Shown one piece after another: positions 7,942 through 16,129 of a DNA stretch of 64,000 nt; the first letter of the stretch is position 1; each line of letters starts with the position of its first letter. Under the pieces are notes generated by a model. The model searched no databases, was not told the DNA's origin, and was given only the letters and a program-made list of their open reading frames with translations. The stretch comes from UBA3263 sp964528425. GTDB taxonomy: Bacteria > Bacteroidota > Bacteroidia > Bacteroidales > Muribaculaceae. The stretch lies in assembly GCA_964528425.1 (NCBI GenBank), contig CAZGTD010000009.1, positions 1 to 64,000 of the forward strand, given 5' to 3'. The position numbers and the translations under genes are program-made.

Positions 7942-9008
7942 CAGAGCGTGCAGTTAATATACTCAGCCGGCTGATTTCGACTCCGTCGATCTCGCGATCG
8001 GAAAATGCCACGGCCGATATTATTTTTGACTGTCTGACCGAAAGCGGCTATTGCCCGGCACGATTGCATAATAATGTATGGGCGTATCTTGGAGACTATA
8101 ATCCGCAGTTGCCAACACTTCTTTTGAATTCTCACCACGACACTGTGCGCCCTTCGCCAGCCTATACTCGCGATCCGTTCGCGCCAACTCGGGAAGGTGA
8201 CAGACTGTATGGTCTCGGAAGTAATGACGCAGGAGCGTCGCTGGTCGGATTGCTTTCGGCCTTTACTTCATTGAAACCGTTCAAGGAATTCAACGTGTTG
8301 TTTTTAGCCACAGCCGAAGAAGAGGTTACCGGAGTGAACGGTATGCGCGCTATGGTTGAATACTGGACCAAACACGACTGTATGCCACGCTGGGCCATTA
8401 TCGGCGAGCCAACCGGAATGGATGCGGCAATTGCCGAGCGGGGGCTTTTGGTTTTAGACTGCGTTGCAACGGCAGCCGGAGGGCACGCGGCACGTCCGGG
8501 CGGAGAAAACGCTCTTTATAAAGCTGTTGAGGATATACAGCGACTGCAGAATCTTAGTTTCCCGGCTGAATCTAAGATGCTCGGCCCGATAAAAGTTACT
8601 GTTACACAAATCGAGGCAGGGACTCAACATAATGTGTTGCCTACCGAATGTAAGTTTGTTGTTGATGTTCGAACAACCGATGCACTTACGAATCAGGAAA
8701 CCGTAGATTATATCCGCCGGTCGATTTCATCAACTCTGACTCCCCGGTCAACCCATATCCGCGCTTCGGTAATCAGCGGAGAGCATCCGTTGGCCCGGGC
8801 GGCTGTTGCCTCCGGCTCAAAGACTTTTGTATCGCCGACCACTTCCGACCAATCGGTGCTTCCGATGGTTGATACGCTGAAAATAGGGATTGGTCTAAGC
8901 GAACGCTCCCATACTCCCGACGAATTCGTACTGATTTCAGAAATTGAATCGGGTATTAAACGCTATTTACAGATAATCAACACTTTCGCACATGAAATTA
9001 TGGAATAA
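7938..9008 (+). CDS. argE: N-acylcitrulline/acylornithine deacylase (M20 family)
   Basis: Zinc hydrolase that removes the acyl group. With an ArgF' enzyme in the pathway its likely substrate is N-acylcitrulline. 356 aa. The M20 metal ligands and catalytic residues are visible: HHDTVRP (His and Asp), GSNDAGAS (bridging Asp), ATAEEEVTG (catalytic Glu and ligand Glu), GEPTGM, and the C-terminal His in GLSERSHTPDEF. It overlaps argB by 4 bp and argH by 17 bp. There is no argJ in the operon, so the acyl group is hydrolysed rather than recycled. Confidence 0.93.
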   Translation: MTERAVNILSRLISTPSISRSENATADIIFDCLTESGYCPARLHNNVWAYLGDYNPQLPTLLLNSHHDTVRPSPAYTRDPFAPTREGDRLYGLGSNDAGASLVGLLSAFTSLKPFKEFNVLFLATAEEEVTGVNGMRAMVEYWTKHDCMPRWAIIGEPTGMDAAIAERGLLVLDCVATAAGGHAARPGGENALYKAVEDIQRLQNLSFPAESKMLGPIKVTVTQIEAGTQHNVLPTECKFVVDVRTTDALTNQETVDYIRRSISSTLTPRSTHIRASVISGEHPLARAAVASGSKTFVSPTTSDQSVLPMVDTLKIGIGLSERSHTPDEFVLISEIESGIKRYLQIINTFAHEIME

Positions 9009-10284
9009 GGGCTTTGAGCCCAACCGTTTGATTGAAGAGTTCACAGTAGGCAACGACCGGCGTTTGGATTTGCGGCTGGCAAAATACGATATTCAGGGTT
9101 CTATGGCCCACATCCGTATGCTCAACTCCATCGGTCTTCTGGAAGACGATGAACTCCGGAAACTGCTTGACGAACTTCAATCGCTCTATGAATTGGCCGA
9201 AAAGGGTAATTTCGAGATAGAGGACGGTGTTGAAGACGTTCATTCGCAGGTTGAGCTGATGTTGACGCGCAAGCTTGGCGATGTGGGCAAGAAGATTCAT
9301 TCCGGACGTTCGCGCAACGACCAGGTTCTGGTTGACCTGAAACTATTGATGCGCGCTGAAATTCGCGAAATAGCCGAGTCGGTTGAAAAGCTCTTTGTTT
9401 CACTTCAAAACCTTTCGGAACGTTATAAAAACGTGTTGATGCCCGGATATACCCACAATCAGATAGCAATGCCGTCGAGCTTCGGCCTATGGTTCGGCGC
9501 ATATGCAGAAACGCTGGTTGATGATGTTGAAATGCTGGTTGCTGCGTATCGTATTGCAAATCAAAATCCTCTTGGTTCGGCGGCGGGCTATGGTTCTTCA
9601 TTTCCACTCGACCGGCAGATGACCACCGACCTTTTGGAGTTCCGGACGTTGCACTACAATGTTGTGGCCGCCCAGATTAGTCGTGGTAAAACAGAAAAAG
9701 CTATGGCGGCTGCGATTGCGGCAGTTGCAACAACTTTAGGGAAATTCGCGGGCGATGTCTGTCAGTTCATGTGCCAGAACTTTGCTTTTGTCCGGTTCCC
9801 TGACGAATATACTACGGGCTCGTCGATTATGCCGCATAAAAAGAACCCTGACGTGTTTGAAATCATGCGCGCAAAGTGCAACCGCTTGATTTCGTTGCCG
9901 AATGAGCTGGCTTTGATGACCGGCAACCTGCCGCTCGGTTATAACCGCGACTATCAGTTGATGAAGGACGTCATGTTCACCGCAACAACGGAATTGCTCA
10001 ACTGCCTGCACATCGCGACGTTCATGCTCGAACATATTCAGGTCAACGAAAATATTCTCGATGATCCGAAATATGACTATTTGTTTACGGTAGAAGACGT
10101 TAACAGAATGGTTCTTGAGGGCGTTCCTTTCCGCGAGGCTTACCGCCAAGTCGGAATGGCAGTTCAGCGCGGCGACTATCAACCGACACGCCGCGTGAAC
10201 CACACCCATATAGGATCAATCGGCAACCCCGCTAACGCGCAGATTGCCGATAAGATGAAAGAGGCTTTGGGTCAGTTTAAATAA
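8992..10284 (+). CDS. argH: Argininosuccinate lyase
   Basis: Splits argininosuccinate into arginine and fumarate, the final step. 430 aa, fumarase/aspartase superfamily signature GSSIMPHKKNPD at about residues 276-287, and HSGRSRNDQV at about 103-112. The start lies inside argE (17-bp overlap) and matches the family N-terminus (KLWNKGFEPN). It is the last gene of the operon. It meets the DXS-like gene from the other strand tail to tail, with an 8-bp overlap. Confidence 0.97.
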   Translation: MKLWNKGFEPNRLIEEFTVGNDRRLDLRLAKYDIQGSMAHIRMLNSIGLLEDDELRKLLDELQSLYELAEKGNFEIEDGVEDVHSQVELMLTRKLGDVGKKIHSGRSRNDQVLVDLKLLMRAEIREIAESVEKLFVSLQNLSERYKNVLMPGYTHNQIAMPSSFGLWFGAYAETLVDDVEMLVAAYRIANQNPLGSAAGYGSSFPLDRQMTTDLLEFRTLHYNVVAAQISRGKTEKAMAAAIAAVATTLGKFAGDVCQFMCQNFAFVRFPDEYTTGSSIMPHKKNPDVFEIMRAKCNRLISLPNELALMTGNLPLGYNRDYQLMKDVMFTATTELLNCLHIATFMLEHIQVNENILDDPKYDYLFTVEDVNRMVLEGVPFREAYRQVGMAVQRGDYQPTRRVNHTHIGSIGNPANAQIADKMKEALGQFK

Positions 10285-12028
10285 TTGACCTGACATCTGA
10301 GGCAATAGCCTCGGGTGTCATGCGGCATTGTTCCATGAGTTTCGATGGCGAGTAGCCGTCGAGAAAGCGCTTTTCAATACCCCGGCAAATTACTTTTACA
10401 TCTGAGTTGCCGTAGAAGCGGGCCACTTTCTCGCCGAAACCACCGTCGAGAATGCCGTCTTCGAGCGTTATGACCGCTTTATGGTCTTTTTTAAGGTTTT
10501 CGAGCAGTTCAGAATCAACTCCGCTTAGGAAAACGGGATTTATGAGCGTTACGTCAATGCCTTCTTTAGCAAGTTGCTCAACCGCTTCAAGAGCGAAGCG
10601 GAAGGTTGTTCCGGCCGCTATAATCGCAACATCTTTTCCGCGCCGGCAGACTTCAGATTTGTTGAGTTCTGAATAATTTTCAGAATACTTGCGGCCCGAT
10701 GACCATACGCTGCCCGAGGGCTGACGCACTGCAACCGGATGTTCGGTCTGCGTCACTGCCCATCTCAGCATTGCCTCATATTCTTCTTTGCATGTAGGAG
10801 CGAGATATACCCAATTCGGAATGTTTGAAATCAGAGCTATGTCGAACCACCCCAGGTGAGTAACGTCGGTCATTGACATTATGCCTCCCATCGCAATATT
10901 GAGAACAACCGGAGTGTTGTTGACCGCAACATCCTGGCTCATCTGGTCGTAGGCGCGCTGAATAAACGAGCTGACAACGCCAAATACGGGACGGGCGCCT
11001 GCCTTTGCCATGCCTGATGCGAGAGCAACGGCTTGTTCTTCGGCGATGCCAACGTCGATAAAGCGACGGCCGGCTTTTTTTCTGCGTTCGGCGTCGAAGC
11101 CTATTGCGCCGGGAGTGCCGGCGGTGATTACTGCTACGGCAGGATTTTCGGCCATAAGTTCATCAACGGTATTGCAGAAAATGTCGCTCCAATCTTCGTC
11201 GGTGTCGGCGTTGAGCGGATTGCCGGTTGCTTCATCGAAAGGCATTGTCCAGTGGAAATGCTCGCGGTTTGCCTCGGCGGGAGCGTAGCCCATTCCTTTT
11301 TGCGTTGCAATATGAACCACAATGGGGTGGCCGGAGTTCTTGACTTCTTCAAAGGCGGATATGAGCGAGCGGATGTCGTTGCCGTATTTAACGAAGTGAT
11401 ATTCGAAGCCGAGCGACTTGAAATAGTTATTTTCAGCCGTACCGTTCGTTTCACGCAGCAGACGCAGGTTATCGTACAGGCCACCATGATTTTCAGCGAT
11501 GCTCATGTCGTTGTCGTTCACAACTACGATGAAATTTGAGCCGAGGGTAGCCGCGTAGTCCAATCCTTCGAACGCTTCGCCGCCTGATAGCGCACCGTCA
11601 CCAACAACAGCAATTACGCGTTCCGTGCCGCCCGCCAAATCTCGGGCTTTGGCCAAGCCGGAAGCGAGGCTTACGGCCGTAGAAGTATGGCCTATTTCAA
11701 AAAGGTCGTACTCGCTTTCAGCCGGGGCGCTGTAGCCGGTAACGTCGTCGTAGTGTTTAGGGTCGACAAATGCCTCGATGCGCCCCGTCAGCATTTTGTG
11801 AACGTAGGTCTGGTGCGATACGTCGAACACGATTTTATCTTTAGGAGTTTCGAAAACGTAGTGGAGCGCCACTGTGGCCTCAAGGAAGCCGAGATTTGGA
11901 CCTACATGGCCACCATGGTTGGCAAGTTTTGTCAGGAGCGTAGAGCGCAGGTCAGCGCATAAATCAGTCAGTTCGTCGGCCGACATGCCTTTTATGTCAG
12001 CGGGCGATTTTATATCAAGAATATTCAT
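10277..12028 (-). CDS. DXS-like thiamine diphosphate enzyme
   Basis: 583-aa three-domain enzyme of the DXS/transketolase family. The ThDP/Mg motif is GDGALSGGEAFEGL followed by VNDNDMSI, and the catalytic-type residues remain: Glu in IAEEQAVALASG, His in VTHLGWFD and FHWTMPF. It is shorter than typical DXS (about 620 aa). The two arginines that hold the phosphate of glyceraldehyde 3-phosphate in E. coli DXS (DRAG, YPRG) are Met (codon 10889-10891, context IAMGGIM) and Ser (codon 10715-10717, context VRQPSGS). Automatic annotation would call it dxs, but a different acceptor substrate is likely. I chose the ATG at 12028 because it gives the usual N-terminus; an in-frame ATG at 12064 adds 12 residues. 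Last gene of the lptD-led run. Confidence 0.85.
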   Translation of the reverse strand: MNILDIKSPADIKGMSADELTDLCADLRSTLLTKLANHGGHVGPNLGFLEATVALHYVFETPKDKIVFDVSHQTYVHKMLTGRIEAFVDPKHYDDVTGYSAPAESEYDLFEIGHTSTAVSLASGLAKARDLAGGTERVIAVVGDGALSGGEAFEGLDYAATLGSNFIVVVNDNDMSIAENHGGLYDNLRLLRETNGTAENNYFKSLGFEYHFVKYGNDIRSLISAFEEVKNSGHPIVVHIATQKGMGYAPAEANREHFHWTMPFDEATGNPLNADTDEDWSDIFCNTVDELMAENPAVAVITAGTPGAIGFDAERRKKAGRRFIDVGIAEEQAVALASGMAKAGARPVFGVVSSFIQRAYDQMSQDVAVNNTPVVLNIAMGGIMSMTDVTHLGWFDIALISNIPNWVYLAPTCKEEYEAMLRWAVTQTEHPVAVRQPSGSVWSSGRKYSENYSELNKSEVCRRGKDVAIIAAGTTFRFALEAVEQLAKEGIDVTLINPVFLSGVDSELLENLKKDHKAVITLEDGILDGGFGEKVARFYGNSDVKVICRGIEKRFLDGYSPSKLMEQCRMTPEAIASDVRSII

Positions 12029-12064
12029 ATAATTAAGTAAGGTTTGTAGAGGCGAAAAGTTCAC

Positions 12065-12940
12065 TCAGTCGATAAAACGGCGTGTCAGACCGGAATATGC
12101 ATCGATTCGTCGGTCGCGTAGGAATGGCCACCATCGGCGGACTTGTTCACATTGGTTCAGGTCAATATCAACAATCGCCATGTCTTCGGAGTCGGTTGGC
12201 GACTGATAAAGGAATTCGCCTTGCGGACCGGCAACGAAACTGCTGCCCCAAAAGTTAATGCCGTCGGTAGCTCCGGACGGGTCGTCCTCGAAGCCAACCC
12301 GGTTAACTGCAATAACGGGGAGCCCGTTGGCTACGGCATGGCCGCGCTGGACGGTAATCCAGGCCTGGCGCTGGCGCTCTTGTTCATCTTCCGGGTCGGT
12401 AGAAGCATAGCCGATTGCGGTTGGATATATCAGCAGCTCCGCTCCGCTGAGCGCCATTAGGCGCGCAGCTTCCGGATACCATTGATCCCAGCAAACAAGA
12501 ACCCCGAGTTTCCCTAATGATGTCTGAATTGGGGTGAATCCGAGGTCGCCGGGTGTGAAGTAGAATTTTTCGTAGTAGGCGGGGTCGTCGGGTATGTGCA
12601 TTTTCCGATATTTGCCGGCCATGCTGCCGTCGGAGTCAAAAACCACCGCAGTGTTGTGGTAAAGGCCCGGAGCGCGGCGCTCGAAAAGCGAGGTTACGAT
12701 TACGCAGCCGGTTTCGGCGGCAAGCCGGCCATAGAAGTCGGTCGAAGGGCCGGGAATGGGTTCAGCAAGTCCGCAAAGGTCAACGTTTTCGGTCTGGCAG
12801 AAATATAGACCTTCGTGTAGCTCCTGAAGAACAATGAGTTGAGCACCCATTGAGGCTGCCCGACGAATTTTTTCTGCGAGGCGGGCGCGGTTGTCGGCGC
12901 AGTCGGCAGTGTTATGTTGCTGTATGATAGCGGTTTTCAT
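12065..12940 (-). CDS. aguB: N-carbamoylputrescine amidase
   Basis: Hydrolyses N-carbamoylputrescine to putrescine, CO2 and ammonia. Nitrilase-superfamily enzyme of about 291 aa with the Glu-Lys-Cys triad: Glu in VLQELHEG, Lys in YRKMHIPDD, Cys in VLVCWDQWYPEA. The start chosen is the ATG at 12940, which overlaps the aguA stop as ATGA (12937-12940) and gives the usual N-terminus KTAIIQQH. An upstream in-frame ATG would lie deep inside aguA. Together with aguA it forms the agmatine route to putrescine. No arginine decarboxylase (speA) is in the window. Confidence 0.95.
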   Translation of the reverse strand: MKTAIIQQHNTADCADNRARLAEKIRRAASMGAQLIVLQELHEGLYFCQTENVDLCGLAEPIPGPSTDFYGRLAAETGCVIVTSLFERRAPGLYHNTAVVFDSDGSMAGKYRKMHIPDDPAYYEKFYFTPGDLGFTPIQTSLGKLGVLVCWDQWYPEAARLMALSGAELLIYPTAIGYASTDPEDEQERQRQAWITVQRGHAVANGLPVIAVNRVGFEDDPSGATDGINFWGSSFVAGPQGEFLYQSPTDSEDMAIVDIDLNQCEQVRRWWPFLRDRRIDAYSGLTRRFID

Positions 12941-13908
12941 AAGAATGAGAAAGCTGATGAATTTATTTGCATGGTTGCGCAATGCAGAGACCCGTGCTGG
13001 CGTATGAGTGGGCGGCAATCAACGGGAATAATCTTGCGGTCGGAAAATACGATTTCGAGGGTTTGCGCCGCGCGACGGTCGTTCATTGGTTGTCCGTATG
13101 TTGGCAATAAAACAGCATTGGCAGTTACAAGATAGTTTGCATAGGTTGCCGGAAGCAGCGAACCGTCTTCGGGGTCGTGAATAGGGTCGGGCATCGGCAG
13201 CTCAAACAGGTTGAACGGCTCGTTATCGGCGTTGGTAAGCGCAGCCAGTTCCTCTTTATTCACTGCCGGGCAGTAGAAAATCGAGTTCATCGGTGCCAGG
13301 CGGGCCAAGGTGTCGATGTGGCCGTCGGTGTCATCTCCGGCCAGAGGTTGGCAATTAAGCCAAAGAATTTTCTTTGCTCTCAGGCGCTTAAGCAGTTCGG
13401 CGTTTATGTCGTTACGTGTCATCGGTTCATTGCGGTTCGGAGCGAGCAGGCAGCAACCGGTCGTCAGTATCGTGCCTTTTCCGTCTGATTCTATAGAGCC
13501 CCCTTCAAGAACGAAATCCTTGTTGCACTCGATTGGAGCGCATATGGCTTTTTTCTCAGCCAGGATGCGAGTGGTCTGATTATCGAAATTGGAAGGGAAC
13601 TTCTGCCCCCAGGCGTTGAATCGGAAATCGAGCAGCGTACCGTCGTTGAGGGTCAGGGGGCCGTAGTCGCGAATCCAAGTGTCGTTGGTGTTAACGTGAA
13701 TAACCGTAATGTTGCTGTCGTTGAACTCGGGAGCCTCGGTTTCAGGCGCGAGAATTATCACTTTTTCGCCAGCCTGCAACAGGGCTTCGACAATCCGGCG
13801 ATAGCAATCCTGCACTTGGTCAAGCATCGGAGCCCAATCGGTTTCACTATGGGGCCACGCCAGCATGACCGCCCCATGAGAGTTCCATTCTGCTTTAAGG
13901 GTGTTCAT
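12937..13908 (-). CDS. aguA: Agmatine deiminase
   Basis: Converts agmatine to N-carbamoylputrescine and ammonia. 323 aa, guanidino-group-modifying fold. Visible family motifs are TWIRDYGPL, LEGGSIESDGKGTI, and the C-terminal nucleophilic cysteine in HGSLHCATMQINS; DTDGHIDTLARL carries the catalytic His and Asp. It lies 9 bp after hom and overlaps aguB by 4 bp. Putrescine made here would draw on arginine from the neighbouring operon, after decarboxylation to agmatine by an enzyme coded elsewhere. Confidence 0.95.
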   Translation of the reverse strand: MNTLKAEWNSHGAVMLAWPHSETDWAPMLDQVQDCYRRIVEALLQAGEKVIILAPETEAPEFNDSNITVIHVNTNDTWIRDYGPLTLNDGTLLDFRFNAWGQKFPSNFDNQTTRILAEKKAICAPIECNKDFVLEGGSIESDGKGTILTTGCCLLAPNRNEPMTRNDINAELLKRLRAKKILWLNCQPLAGDDTDGHIDTLARLAPMNSIFYCPAVNKEELAALTNADNEPFNLFELPMPDPIHDPEDGSLLPATYANYLVTANAVLLPTYGQPMNDRRAAQTLEIVFSDRKIIPVDCRPLIRQHGSLHCATMQINSSAFSFL

Positions 13909-13917
13909 AATTATAGG

Positions 13918-15111
13918 TTATTTTTCGGGATAAGCGGCAACGAATACCGGCCGCTCGCGTAGCTTGGCAGCGACTCTATGAAGTTCGGCCAGAGTAGTGA
14001 TGCCAACAACATAGTTAACTGATTCCGACTGATATTTTTCGCTTATAGATTCAAAATTTATGAGGTCGAAGTCGGCCGGATCATTATAGCGGTAGTAAAT
14101 ACGGAATGCTATGTTGTTTGAAAATTCAGGTATATTGCCGGAGTGGATTTTTTTGTATTCATAGCGGTAATCGTATTGCGAGGCAGTGATGTCGCTCAAA
14201 ATAGCCGAACCGGTCGGGAACCCTCCGGCACCGCGACCGAACATGAATTGCTTGTCGTAGCAGAGGCCTTTTATTACAACCCCGTTGAATTCATCGTCGA
14301 CGCCATAGATGTATTTATCGGTCGAAAGCAGTTGCGGCATGACCGCCATGCAAAGTTTGCCGTCGGGGAGTTTCTCAACGTGTCCGACGAGTTTTATGCG
14401 GCGCTTTTTTTCATTGGCAAACTGAATGTCAGCGGCCGATAGAGCTGAAATTCCGAAGGTGAATATGTCGACGGGGTCAACATAGCGTCCGAACGCATGC
14501 ACGGCAAGGATAACGAGTTTCGACAGCGAATCCCACCCGTCAACGTCGAGGCTCGGATTACTTTCTGCAAACCCGGCTTCCTGGGCAAGCCTCAGGGCGT
14601 CGGCGTATGGCATATTTTCTTTAAAAACCTTGGTCAGTATATAATTCGATGAACCGTTTAGGATGCCTTTGACTGAGATCAGAAGGTCATTATCGTAATA
14701 TTCCTCAAGATTGCGGATAACGGGAATTGACCCGCATGCCGATGCGTCGTAGAGTAGGGTGGAGCCTGTTTTTGCCTGCAGTTCAATAAGTTCCGGAAGG
14801 TGCTCGGCAAGCATCTTCTTATTTCCCGAAACGGCGGTCAGTCCCTGACGTAATGCCCGGCATATAATACTGTAGGAGGCGGAGGAATCGTCAATAAGCT
14901 CTACAATAATGTTGATTTCAGGATCGGAAAAAATATCGTCGGGATTCGAGGTGAAGTCAGCATCTGCTCCGCGCGATTTAGTTGCATCGCGCACACAGAT
15001 TCGCTTGATTTCAACTCCTGCGGGTCGGGTTGTCTGAATCAGCTCATAGAGTGCGCTTCCGACCGTTCCGAAGCCAAATAGTCCGATCTTGAGTTTTTTT
15101 CGTTCACTCAT
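13918..15111 (-). CDS. hom: Homoserine dehydrogenase
   Basis: NAD(P)-dependent reduction of aspartate semialdehyde to homoserine, the branch to methionine and threonine. 397 aa, monofunctional (no aspartokinase domain). The N-terminal Rossmann motif is GLFGFGTVGSALYEL, and the catalytic region includes KGILNGSSNYIL and AQEAGFAESNPSLDVDG. The C-terminal 80 residues look like a short regulatory tail but no clear ACT domain is evident. The start overlaps the metX stop by 8 bp, so homoserine is made next to the enzyme that acylates it. Confidence 0.95.
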   Translation of the reverse strand: MSERKKLKIGLFGFGTVGSALYELIQTTRPAGVEIKRICVRDATKSRGADADFTSNPDDIFSDPEINIIVELIDDSSASYSIICRALRQGLTAVSGNKKMLAEHLPELIELQAKTGSTLLYDASACGSIPVIRNLEEYYDNDLLISVKGILNGSSNYILTKVFKENMPYADALRLAQEAGFAESNPSLDVDGWDSLSKLVILAVHAFGRYVDPVDIFTFGISALSAADIQFANEKKRRIKLVGHVEKLPDGKLCMAVMPQLLSTDKYIYGVDDEFNGVVIKGLCYDKQFMFGRGAGGFPTGSAILSDITASQYDYRYEYKKIHSGNIPEFSNNIAFRIYYRYNDPADFDLINFESISEKYQSESVNYVVGITTLAELHRVAAKLRERPVFVAAYPEK

Positions 15112-16129
15112 TGTTTAGAAAATTGAGTATGATTTCTGTAAGTTTGCCATTCTCGACCAAGAAACCGTCATGACCAAAGCTACTGTCGATTGTTAACATC
15201 TTGGCACCCGGAATATTGCGGGCAAGCAGTTCGGCCTCTCCGACGGTAAACAGAATATCGGAAGTTATGCCGACCACTAAAGTACGGGGTTTGAAATTCC
15301 GCAATGCTTCTTCAACTGATTCCGCACGACCGCGGGAAATGTCGTGGGCGTCGACCGCGCGGCTTAACCTGTGGTAGCTATATGCGTTGAATCGCCCTGA
15401 AAGTTTGTGGCCCTGATGGCGTTGATATGAATGGACTCTGCGTCTGAACGGATTGCCCGGGTCGGTTGAAGCTCCGTTGTCAGCCTGAGTAAGGTTGTAG
15501 GCCTGTGGGCCGCGGTAGCTAAGCAGAGCAATTGAGCGAGCTGCTTCCAGTCCTTTGGAGCCTGCATCGGGGCTGGGCCGGCCGAAAGTCTCATCGGCTT
15601 CGATGGCCATGCGTTGACTCTCGTTAAATGCCGCCGCCCAGGGAGATGTAACGGCTGAGGTTGCTATTAGCGCGACTTTGCGCGCAAACTCCGGGTCGGT
15701 CAACGCCCATTCCATACATTGGAATCCACCCAGGGAGCTACCGATAAGAAGTTCTACCTGGTCAAGCCCCAGATGCCTGGCGAGCAAACGGTGGGCGGCA
15801 ACCATATCGCGGATTGTGATGTCCGGAAAAGTGTTGTACCAGGGTTTGCCCGACTGCGGGTTGATTGACAACGGACCGGTAGTGCCATAGCATGAACCCA
15901 CAACGTTTGCACATACTATAAAATATTTTTCCGGGTCGAGAAATCCCCCGGGCACAACAGTGTTGGGCCACCAGTCCGCAACGTCGCTGTTGGCCGTAAG
16001 CGCATGGCAAACCCAGATTGCATTGGAGCGGTCGGCATTAAGTTTACCAAACGTGTGGTAGGCAATTGTCAGCGAGGGCAGAACGGCGCCCGATTCAAGC
16101 TGAAAGGGAGAGTTGAGGGTTAGTACCAT
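15104..16129 (-). CDS. metX: Homoserine O-acyltransferase (MetX type)
   Basis: Activates homoserine for methionine synthesis by O-acylation. 341 aa alpha/beta hydrolase. The nucleophile elbow is GSSLGGFQCMEWAL, the catalytic Asp is in GITSDILFTVGE, and the His in SSFGHDGFLVEN. MetX proteins usually use acetyl-CoA, although some members use succinyl-CoA and I cannot decide which from the sequence. It overlaps lptD by 10 bp and hom by 8 bp. No metY or sulfhydrylase gene is in the window. Confidence 0.94.
   Translation of the reverse strand: MVLTLNSPFQLESGAVLPSLTIAYHTFGKLNADRSNAIWVCHALTANSDVADWWPNTVVPGGFLDPEKYFIVCANVVGSCYGTTGPLSINPQSGKPWYNTFPDITIRDMVAAHRLLARHLGLDQVELLIGSSLGGFQCMEWALTDPEFARKVALIATSAVTSPWAAAFNESQRMAIEADETFGRPSPDAGSKGLEAARSIALLSYRGPQAYNLTQADNGASTDPGNPFRRRVHSYQRHQGHKLSGRFNAYSYHRLSRAVDAHDISRGRAESVEEALRNFKPRTLVVGITSDILFTVGEAELLARNIPGAKMLTIDSSFGHDGFLVENGKLTEIILNFLNNE

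Noticed and set aside
10291..10320. Interrupted hairpin near the argH/DXS-like junction as a terminator
   Set aside because: The stem is broken by three mismatches, lies within the DXS-like coding region, and has no T run on the plus side.
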